NCBI RefSeq assembly: GCF_002954265.1
Contig: NZ_PPSL01000005.1
Span: 186,001-250,000, forward strand
Direction: 5' to 3'
Source: Flavipsychrobacter stenotrophus
GTDB lineage: Bacteria; Bacteroidota; Bacteroidia; Chitinophagales; Chitinophagaceae
DNA: 64,000 bases
How positions within the stretch are numbered: the first letter of the stretch is position 1; the number at the start of each line of letters is the position of its first letter. Shown piece by piece: positions 8,718-15,271 of the stretch. Below the pieces are notes generated by a model that did no database searches, had not been told where the DNA came from, and saw nothing but the letters and a program-made list of their open reading frames with translations. The position numbers and the translations under genes were made by a program.

Positions 8718-9704
8718 CTATCCCCCTATCATAGCCATACTCTGGTGTGCACCGTCCGCGTAAGTAGTGCGTTCTGCTTCATGGCCGTCTATGGCCTTTG
8801 TGGCAAGTGCAGCAACAATAGCCGACGACACTGCTTCATCATTGGCTCCTGATCGTAAAATGTCCTTCAAGTTGGTGCCGCCGTTGTCATACAGGCAGGT
8901 TTTTAAAACACCTTGCGGCGTAAGCCTTATACGGTTGCACGTGCCGCAGAACGACCGTGTGTAAGCGGCTATAATACCAACATCCCCCTTATGCCCGGGT
9001 ATCTTATAATTGTAGGAGGTAGAATACTGTGGGTCAGGTATTTTGGCTATTTTGGGATGACTGTTTTTTATGGTTTGCAGTATCTGCATATGATCCCAGA
9101 GTAATGTCTGGTAGTGCTGCCCGCCGCCATTAAATGGCATCTCTTCTATAAAGCGTACACTTACTGGTAGTTCCTTTGTCAGGGCCACCAGAGCAGGTAT
9201 GTCCTGTGTGTTCTTCCCATCCATCACTACGGCATTGATCTTTACTTCTATGCGATGGCTTATTAAGGCATGCATGGTCTCTATAACCTTATCAAACTCA
9301 TCTCGGTGCGTAATGGCAAGAAATCTATCCCTGTCCAATGTATCCAAACTAAGATTTACTGACCTGATGCCCATTTGCTTCAGCTCGGGCACAAGCGGTG
9401 CGGTGACTACACCATTGGTGGTTATGGTCAGATTGTCCAGTCCCTTTATTTGAGAAAGCTCAGAAAGGAAGGGCATGATACCTTTTCTTACAAAAGGCTC
9501 TCCACCCGTAATACGGATCTTATTCACCCCCATGCCTATGGTCAGCCTACATAAACGCAGCATTTCCTCCCACGACAATAGTTCGGTACGTGCCAGCCAA
9601 TTATTACCCTGTTCAGGCATGCAGTAAAAGCAGCGCAGGTTGCACCTGTCTGTTACCGCAAGTCTTAAATAATTGATCGTTCTACCGTGGTTGTCTTTCA
9701 GCAC
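8718..9704 (-). CDS. moaA: GTP 3',8-cyclase MoaA (molybdopterin cofactor step 1)
   Basis: A radical SAM enzyme of 328 residues that turns GTP into 3',8-cyclo-GTP. The SAM cluster motif CNLRCFYC is near the N-terminus, ITGGEPFVR follows, and the second cluster motif CGTCNRIRLTPQGVLKTC sits near the C-terminus; the protein ends in Gly-Gly as MoaA requires. I place the start at GTG 9704 (VLKDNHGRTINYLRL), which matches the family N-terminus. The longer frame to 9857 would translate a nonamer repeat and a promoter. The -7 box TACCTTTG ends only 4 nt before this GTG, implying a leaderless message. No other moa or moe gene is in the window. Confidence 0.9.
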   Translation of the reverse strand: MLKDNHGRTINYLRLAVTDRCNLRCFYCMPEQGNNWLARTELLSWEEMLRLCRLTIGMGVNKIRITGGEPFVRKGIMPFLSELSQIKGLDNLTITTNGVVTAPLVPELKQMGIRSVNLSLDTLDRDRFLAITHRDEFDKVIETMHALISHRIEVKINAVVMDGKNTQDIPALVALTKELPVSVRFIEEMPFNGGGQHYQTLLWDHMQILQTIKNSHPKIAKIPDPQYSTSYNYKIPGHKGDVGIIAAYTRSFCGTCNRIRLTPQGVLKTCLYDNGGTNLKDILRSGANDEAVSSAIVAALATKAIDGHEAERTTYADGAHQSMAMIGG

Positions 9705-9708
9705 GGGG

Positions 9709-9716
9709 CAAAGGTA
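9709..9716 (-). promoter_or_regulatory. -7 promoter box of moaA, with nonamer array behind it
   Basis: TACCTTTG on the minus strand. Upstream, 9715-9757 is an array of AATTSGGCA/AATTTGGCA units (five ATTG/CAAT steps) that lies where the -33 element should be; the nearest TTG gives a 22-nt spacer, longer than usual. Confidence 0.45.
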
Positions 9717-9851
9717 ATTCGGCAATTCCACAATTTGGCAATTCGGCAATTGCCAATGCTCCGGCCGATTCATGTGTCTTTCTTTACTGGTTAATGTAAT
9801 CAACTGGTAATTGTATTTGGTCAAAGTAGAAATAGCGACTATTTTTATATT

Positions 9852-10487
9852 ATGCATGGGCTTTTGAAATACTGTTGGTTGTTGCTGCTGGTATCTCTAC
9901 AGGTGGCCGGCCAATGCCCGTCCTACAAGTATCAGCCGGAATTTATAGTCAGCTATGGCCAACTGACCAGTAGCGACCTGATCGGGGGCTGGAAGATCTC
10001 TGCCCCTGATGGGAAAAGATCGACCACTGAAACATCCACAACCGGTGCCAATTTCTTTACTACCAGGTACTTTCTGTATAGCTGCCTGTCTGTAGGGTTT
10101 GCCGGTGGCTATATAGACCAGAAGGGAAACAATAACCAGCGCTATTGCGCCGAATATGTAACTACCAGTACTTATGAACACAAGGCAGTGACCATTGCCG
10201 TAGAGCTCAACTATATTTATCGCATCAGAAAATACGTTGATATTTATACATTTATTGGTGCCGGGCCAGCTTTTAAAACTGCGGTAACAACTAATGTTGC
10301 CTCCCCCATAAGCGTAGATGGTCCGGCTAAAACAACCAAGAGTGAAGATATTGTCTTTCATTATACACCTTTAGGGGTAAGGGTGGGTGGTAGAATTGGT
10401 GGCTTTGCAGAACTGGGTTTTGGTTATAAGGGGCTGCTGAGCGGTGGCTTATCACTGCGGTTGGGCAGGCGTTGGTGCAGCCGCTGA
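9852..10487 (+). CDS. Putative outer-membrane beta-barrel protein
   Basis: A 211-residue protein with a signal peptide (MHGLLKYCWLLLLVSLQVAGQ) and alternating aromatic/polar strands such as YFLYSCLSVGFAGGYID, VTIAVELNYIYRI, VDIYTFIGAGPAF and TPLGVRVGGRIGGFAELGFGY. The pattern ending in GLSLRLGRRW fits a small eight-stranded barrel of the type called outer membrane beta-barrel protein in Bacteroidota. I cannot name a family. It is divergent from moaA, with about 150 nt between them. Confidence 0.6.
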   Translation: MHGLLKYCWLLLLVSLQVAGQCPSYKYQPEFIVSYGQLTSSDLIGGWKISAPDGKRSTTETSTTGANFFTTRYFLYSCLSVGFAGGYIDQKGNNNQRYCAEYVTTSTYEHKAVTIAVELNYIYRIRKYVDIYTFIGAGPAFKTAVTTNVASPISVDGPAKTTKSEDIVFHYTPLGVRVGGRIGGFAELGFGYKGLLSGGLSLRLGRRWCSR

Positions 10488-10594
10488 TAAGGCGCCTTTG
10501 CACTTAGTGAACGTCGTCTATACCTATTATTATACATTCAATTATTTTTTTCGGCTGAAACAAATTATTTTCGGGGTCAAATTCACCTTACAGG

Positions 10595-11914
10595 ATGCAT
10601 TTAATTCAACAAATATTATTCATATTACTGGTCGGTACGGCCATATTTTTGTTCGTAAAGAAGGCAAGAGAAATAGCCCGTAACGTCAATCTTGGTCGCG
10701 ATGAAGATATCTCTGACAACAAAGACCAGCGTTGGAAAAACATGGTGCTGCTGGCACTTGGACAGAAGAAAATGTTCAAGCGTCCTATACCCGCTTTCCT
10801 GCACCTGGCTGTATATGCCGGTTTTATCATCATTAATATAGAGATACTGGAAATCATACTGGATGGTATATTAGGCACACACAGATTGTTCCTGCCGTTC
10901 CTGGGTAGTTTGTATTCTTTTCTCATAGGCTTTTTCGAGGTTTTGGCGGCATTGGTACTGATAGGTTGTGTAGTGTTCTTTGCCCGCAGAAACATACTGC
11001 ACATTCGCCGCCTGAGCATGAAGGAACTGAACGGCTGGCCTAAAAGCGATGCCAATGCTATCCTTATTACAGAGGTAGTATTGATGAGTCTTTTGCTGTG
11101 TATGAACAGCGCTGACCTTGTTTTGCAGGGCCGCCCTGAGATGGCTGAACACTACCATGCTACTTCTTCTTTCCTTGTTTCTTCTCATCTTACAGGTTTG
11201 TTCACAGGCATGTCAAGCGGGTCATTAATGGCGTTTGAGCGTATCTGCTGGTGGTTACACATCATAGGCATTTTCGCTTTCCTGAACTACCTGCCTTACT
11301 CCAAGCACCTGCACATTGTACTTGCTTTTCCTAATGCGTACTATTCTAAATTGATGCCTAACGGCGAGATGAAGAATATGAAGGAGATACAGAATGAGGT
11401 ACTCTACATGATGGAGCCTGATAAGGCACCTGCAGCTATTGAAGCCGCTGCACCCATGACATTTGGCGCCAAAGATGTTAAGGACCTTAGCTGGAAAAAC
11501 CTCCTGGATGCATACTCCTGCACAGAGTGTGGCAGATGCACTGATAGCTGCCCGGCCAACATGACCGGTAAGAAACTATCTCCCCGTAAGATAATGATGG
11601 ATACCCGCGACCGTGCGGAAGAAGTAGGCAAGAACATAAATGTGAATGGTGAGTTTAAGGATGATGGTAAAACATTATTGAATGACTACATTTCTATTGA
11701 AGAGCTTAGGGCCTGTACTACCTGCCAGGCTTGTGTTGACGCTTGCCCGGTAATGATCGATCCTTTGTCAATTATCATGCAGCTGCGCCGTAACCTGGTT
11801 ATGGAAGAGAGCAATGCACCGCAGGAATGGAACATGATGTTTGGTAACATTGAGAACAACATGGCTCCATGGAAATTCAGCCCGGACGATAGGGATGCAT
11901 GGATCAATGGCTAA
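10595..11914 (+). CDS. Membrane-bound Fe-S oxidoreductase, HdrC/NarI-like with two [4Fe-4S] motifs
   Basis: A 439-residue protein. The first ~250 residues hold five or six hydrophobic segments with several His residues (candidate haem ligands, as in NarI-like subunits). The C-terminal part has two ferredoxin motifs, CTECGRCTDSCPA and CTTCQACVDACPV, each C-x2-C-x2-C-x3-C, linked as in HdrC/GlpC-type proteins. It probably passes electrons between the quinone pool and a soluble partner. In many Bacteroidota that partner, a CCG-domain (Fe-S)-binding protein, is the next gene; here the next gene is on the other strand and unrelated. The last codons (DAWING) run into a CAATGGCT-type repeat. Confidence 0.8.
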   Translation: MHLIQQILFILLVGTAIFLFVKKAREIARNVNLGRDEDISDNKDQRWKNMVLLALGQKKMFKRPIPAFLHLAVYAGFIIINIEILEIILDGILGTHRLFLPFLGSLYSFLIGFFEVLAALVLIGCVVFFARRNILHIRRLSMKELNGWPKSDANAILITEVVLMSLLLCMNSADLVLQGRPEMAEHYHATSSFLVSSHLTGLFTGMSSGSLMAFERICWWLHIIGIFAFLNYLPYSKHLHIVLAFPNAYYSKLMPNGEMKNMKEIQNEVLYMMEPDKAPAAIEAAAPMTFGAKDVKDLSWKNLLDAYSCTECGRCTDSCPANMTGKKLSPRKIMMDTRDRAEEVGKNINVNGEFKDDGKTLLNDYISIEELRACTTCQACVDACPVMIDPLSIIMQLRRNLVMEESNAPQEWNMMFGNIENNMAPWKFSPDDRDAWING

Positions 11915-11925
11915 TGGTATCAAAG

Positions 11926-11958
11926 GCTCAATTGCGCAATGACTCAATGGCTCAATGA
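11926..11958. repeat. Nonamer array, CAATGGCT type
   Basis: GGCTCAATT, GCGCAATGA, CTCAATGGC and TCAATGAGA follow one another at 9-nt spacing just past the Fe-S protein stop codon. Confidence 0.55.
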
Positions 11959-12013
11959 GATGCGGAATTGTATCTCTACACAAGCTGTTTTAATATTTAT
12001 AACAAACACGTAA

Positions 12014-12095
12014 TGATGCCGAAGGCATCACATGTCTATAGCAAAGTCAGATTATATAAGGGGTCGATGCCGAAGGTATCGCATCTTTATATAAG
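12014..12095. repeat. Two tandem copies of a GATGCC-GAA-GGCATC hairpin element
   Basis: TGATGCC-GAA-GGCATCA (12014-12030) is a perfect 7-bp inverted repeat with a GAA loop. CGATGCC-GAA-GGTATCG (12065-12081) is a second copy with one G-T mismatch. Both continue with a related tail (CATGTCTATA / CATCTTTATA, then AGCAA), so the unit is ~50 bp and repeated in direct orientation 51 nt apart. It could end transcription of the flanking convergent genes, but there is no T-tract. Confidence 0.6.
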
Positions 12096-12128
12096 CAACT
12101 GTTCATTAGCAACAGCATAATTTTCTCG

Positions 12129-12959
12129 TTATTTCACCGGTGCGCTCCAGCCGTTGTATATGCCATTGTGTTTTTTGACCTCGTTTCTCAGTTCAGCGGT
12201 TACTACGTTTATAGAGTCTACTTTTATAGGTCCAACCTTAGAAAACAATAAACAAAGCGGTGCTGCTGACATTTTTATGGAGGGTGTTTTATTAATAGAG
12301 TAGCCCTTGCCGGTAACGAATGTGGTGAAGGCATTTCTTGCAGTATCGGTATTAAAGCATGCAGCAAATGATATGGTGCGAGGCTTTTTCAGGCTATCAC
12401 CTTCCTGAAGCATGCCCGTAATGATGCGGTTATTGTCCATCCAGTTCTGGGTCTCATCATTGGGGTAAAGAAAGGTGCGGTACGATAGCCACTGCGGGTC
12501 GGGGCGAATGATAATAGAGTACTTATAGTCTTTAAAACTGCGGTTGTACATACGCATAATGGCATTGCGGATGCCGGTTGTATCTCTTACATAATAGTAG
12601 TTATTGCGCTGACAATTGTACATAACAGTGCCGACAAGTACCTTGGGCGTAAGGCCTGTAAGAAAGTTGCCTGTAGCGTCCAATATTGATTCCAATGCAT
12701 CTATTTCTATTGCTGCGGGCATGCCTTTCTGATCGCACTTGTGTGCCCGCGGACCGGTTATCACCACATAAGGGTAGCGTTTGTCGGGCGCCGCAAGTAT
12801 GAGGTTCATATCCAGCAGTACGGTAGCCGGTTGGTCGCCGATCTTTGACAGGTAGGTATCCCACATTTCTGTCTGGGCCAAAGCAGTGTTGGGGATGGCT
12901 ATTTGTATGGCAAACAGCAATAGAACAGGCAGCGCGGCAATTAGTTTTTTGATAGACAT
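12129..12959 (-). CDS. Secreted DUF695 / RraB-like protein
   Basis: 276 residues starting MSIKKLIAALPVLLLF at 12959, where a signal peptide ends near NTALAQ; an upstream in-frame Met would add 23 residues before it. The N-terminal half (WDTYLSKIGDQPATVLLDMN to CDQKGMP) resembles DUF695, and the C-terminal half (FYNFSFKD-like MYNRSFKDYKYSIIIRPD, then TAELRNEVKKHNGIYNGWSAP) resembles the RraB fold (ribonuclease E inhibitor). That domain pair is known in cytoplasmic proteins; the secretion signal here makes an RNase role unlikely. Function unknown. Convergent with the Fe-S gene. Confidence 0.7.
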   Translation of the reverse strand: MSIKKLIAALPVLLLFAIQIAIPNTALAQTEMWDTYLSKIGDQPATVLLDMNLILAAPDKRYPYVVITGPRAHKCDQKGMPAAIEIDALESILDATGNFLTGLTPKVLVGTVMYNCQRNNYYYVRDTTGIRNAIMRMYNRSFKDYKYSIIIRPDPQWLSYRTFLYPNDETQNWMDNNRIITGMLQEGDSLKKPRTISFAACFNTDTARNAFTTFVTGKGYSINKTPSIKMSAAPLCLLFSKVGPIKVDSINVVTAELRNEVKKHNGIYNGWSAPVK

Positions 12960-13146
12960 TGGGTTGCAAACATAAATAAGAATGGGTCGGCACATATGCA
13001 ATTCAATGTTAAAGTTGAAAGCAGCCATACATAATTGATTGACGGCCAGCCCGCTGTTTTTTTAAATAGCATAAAATTTACTTTTTCGATCGCTGTAAAT
13101 TAATTCGTACAATTTTATAACTTTATACCACAAAAAATAAAACAAT

Positions 13147-13452
13147 ATGAGAAAATTAGTTTGTATGTTGGTTGCTCTGTTCGTAATGAGCCAGGTTACG
13201 TTTGCGCAGGACAAAAAAGCGACAAAGAAAGATGCACCAAAAACTGAGTTGAAGGCTGCTGATGCAAAAGCAACTAAGTTGAAGAAAGATGGCACGCCTG
13301 ATATGCGCCACAAGGAGAACAAAGAAGCTGCTGCAAAGGCTGCACCGGCAGGTCCGTTGAAAAAGGATGGCACACCGGATATGCGTCATAAAGCAAACAA
13401 GGATGCTGCTAAGAAAGATGCCGCTAAAAAAGATGCACCTAAGCAGAAGTAA
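13147..13452 (+). CDS. Small secreted Lys/Ala-rich protein with KKDGTPDMRHK repeats
   Basis: 101 residues: a signal peptide (MRKLVCMLVALFVMSQVTFAQ), then a strongly basic, low-complexity chain. The phrase LKKDGTPDMRHKxNK occurs twice (about residues 47-61 and 76-90), separated by EAAAKAAPAG, and the C-terminus is alternating DAAKK. No cysteine remains after cleavage. Length, charge and repeats suggest an unstructured periplasmic or extracellular protein. A possible -7 box TAACTTTA lies at 13118-13125. I do not recognise a named family; I have an impression that related proteins occur in Chitinophagaceae. Confidence 0.75.
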   Translation: MRKLVCMLVALFVMSQVTFAQDKKATKKDAPKTELKAADAKATKLKKDGTPDMRHKENKEAAAKAAPAGPLKKDGTPDMRHKANKDAAKKDAAKKDAPKQK

Positions 13453-13554
13453 TTGTTCTTGACAACCTGACTGAGAAATTTATACCCAGAAAATTCTACA
13501 GTTTATAGTTTCGATAATTCACTTTTGTTTTTAGTTGCCAGTTAATTCAAGTTT

Positions 13555-14097
13555 ATGCGTTCAATCACCAGAGTTTCAGTTTTACTATTATCATTGTCGT
13601 TCTTTGCCTCCTGCGGAGGGAATAATGATAAATGGGCAGTGTACACATCAGGGGAAGGAGGTTTTTCAGTAAATATGCCTGAGAAGACGGAGAAGACGGA
13701 GAAGGTAGAAGTGACCCCTTTTGGTAAGCAAAAAGTGCATTTCATTAGCTGGAAGCCGTCTACGTTTGCCATAGATAAATTCAAACTGTTCGAGGTTAGC
13801 TATACCGATTGCCCGCCACGTTTCAGCTCAGATTCTGTAATGGTAGATTTTATGCTGGATAGTTCTATAAGGATGCGTTTGAAAGATTTTACTGAAAAAG
13901 ATTTTCAGGCAGAAACGATCATGCTGAATGGCTACCCCGGCAAATCATTCATATTGGACAATGGCGGCAATACCGTAATAGTAAAGCAGTGCATAACCAA
14001 TGGCAGAAGGTATGACATGGTTGTTATTGCTAAAAACGGACAAGGAACCAACCCCGAAATTGGTGAGTTCTTTAATTCGTTCAAAGCGCTTAATTAG
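13555..14097 (+). CDS. Lipoprotein of unknown function
   Basis: 180 residues. The N-terminus MRSITRVSVLLLSLSFFASCGG is a lipoprotein signal with lipobox FFASC, so the mature protein would be lipid-anchored at Cys19 or nearby. The mature part starts with GEGGFSVNMPEKTEKTEKVEV, holds a short TEK repeat, and ends with a predicted alpha/beta domain (TIMLNGYPGKSFIL, RRYDMVVIAKNGQG, EFFNSFKAL). The layout of a GFSVxxP start and FFxSF end is common in small Bacteroidota lipoproteins that fold like a PsbP/MOG1 domain, but I cannot confirm this. Followed by a good terminator. Confidence 0.75.
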   Translation: MRSITRVSVLLLSLSFFASCGGNNDKWAVYTSGEGGFSVNMPEKTEKTEKVEVTPFGKQKVHFISWKPSTFAIDKFKLFEVSYTDCPPRFSSDSVMVDFMLDSSIRMRLKDFTEKDFQAETIMLNGYPGKSFILDNGGNTVIVKQCITNGRRYDMVVIAKNGQGTNPEIGEFFNSFKALN

Positions 14098-14148
14098 TAG
14101 ATAGTGCATAGTAGATAGTACATAGTTCTGCTTAGTCATTAAACAAAT

Positions 14149-14183
14149 AAGGCCCTGTGATAGTTTTATCATGGGGCTTTTTT
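14149..14183 (+). terminator. Rho-independent terminator after the lipoprotein gene
   Basis: AAGGCCCTGTGATA and TATCATGGGGCTT form a stem (two non-Watson-Crick positions) around GTTT, followed by six T. Confidence 0.65.
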
Positions 14184-14193
14184 GTGGTTGCGG

Positions 14194-14822
14194 GCAACCG
14201 AATAAGTATTCCCGACAGGCATTTTGGGGTTTGTTTCCGCCAATGGTGGTTTTTTGCATTTCCGGCAGTTATTTTTGGTGCGTTTCCTGTAGACAGCTTT
14301 ATCAGCTAGGGTTTCGGCAGATTTCGAAAACCACCAGTTTCCGCAGTTTTCCGCAGTTTTTCCGCCAATTTCCGCCAAACTCTTCGTCTAGTTTCAATGC
14401 CTCGTACCGAAATAGTTGCACATGCGGTGTATCACGGGCGTTACAAACGCCCAGCCGTTGGATCCTCGTTACAAACGAGGACCAGTGTTGTGCCCGGCCG
14501 CTTAGGAGCAACCGAATAAGTATTCCCGACAGACATTTTGGGGTTTGTTTCCGCCAATGGTGTTTTTTTGCGTTTCCGGCAGTTATTTTTGGTGCGTTTC
14601 CTACAGAAGGTTTTACCAGAAAGGGTTTCGTTGGATTTAGAAAACCACCAGTTTCCGCAGTTTTCCGCAGTTTTTCCGCTAGTTTCCGCCAAACTCTTCG
14701 TCTTGTTTCAATGCCTCGTATCGAAATAGGTTTACATGCAGTTTATCACGGGCGTTACAAACGCCCAACCGTTGGATCCTCGTTACAAACGAGGACCAAT
14801 GTTGGGCCCGGCCGCTTAGGAG
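14194..14822. repeat. Tandem direct repeat of a ~314-bp noncoding unit
   Basis: Copy A (14194-14507) and copy B (14508-14822) both begin GCAACCGAATAAGTATTCCC and end GCCCGGCCGCTTAGGAG, with roughly 90% identity by eye. Each has a C/T-rich middle with repeated TTTCCGC words (TTTCCGCAGTTTTCCGCAG), then two hairpins with an ACA loop: GGGCGTT-ACA-AACGCCC (14436-14452; 14750-14766) and CCTCGTT-ACA-AACGAGG (14464-14480; 14778-14794). An open frame crosses both copies but has no coding character. Confidence 0.85.
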
Positions 14823-14839
14823 ACGCAATTATGCGTCTC
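14820..14839. repeat. Inverted repeat GAGACGCA-ATTA-TGCGTCTC
   Basis: A perfect 8-bp inverted repeat with a 4-nt loop, abutting the end of the 314-bp tandem repeat. It looks like one more member of the small palindrome set of this region. Confidence 0.6.
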
Positions 14840-15271
14840 TACCAGAGTTGCTGGTGGAGACAGTATTTTGATAAGGGTTCATAATGTCAAAGATCTTGCC
14901 GTCCTTCGCCTCGATCCTTCGATAAACTCAGGGTAAACCTGGGATAAGGATGGCAGGTTATAAATCGGGTGTAAATTAATACGGCGAAATGAATTTATAA
15001 AATAAAGATATTCACAAAATTACCGAAAAAATAAGCTGGAAGACTCTGTGGGTAAGGGTTTGAGCTACATTTTTTTCTGTGGATATGTTTTTTGAGGGTT
15101 GTGTTCGGTAATCCGAAGATAGCGCTCAACATGGGTGTCTGAACCATGATTCGCCTGATGAAAGGATGGAAGGATGATCAGTTTTCTGCCAAAAACAAAG
15201 AACACAACCGCATATCTCGTCTTATAGTCAGGACCTGGATTTAATTATCTTTATTCATTAACCATCACCTT
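14840..15271. other. Gene-free stretch with dispersed-repeat fragments
   Basis: No credible coding frame. CCTTCGATAAACTCAGGGTAAACCTGGG (about 14933-14954 for its core) and GTGTCTGAACCATGATTCGC (15145-15164) resemble short intergenic elements that recur across many bacterial genomes; I recall them but cannot check copy number here. A weak -7 box TATCTTTA (15246-15253) precedes the WG-repeat gene. Confidence 0.4.

Noticed and set aside
9705-9857. Extended N-terminus of moaA
   Set aside because: The sequence translates the nonamer repeat (PNCQIVELPNY) and passes through the -7 box; family N-termini start near VLKDNHGR.
14171-14884. A 237-codon open frame across the tandem 314-bp repeat
   Set aside because: It repeats the same peptide with the DNA repeat, has no ribosome binding context or domain, and the DNA holds hairpins; it is noncoding.
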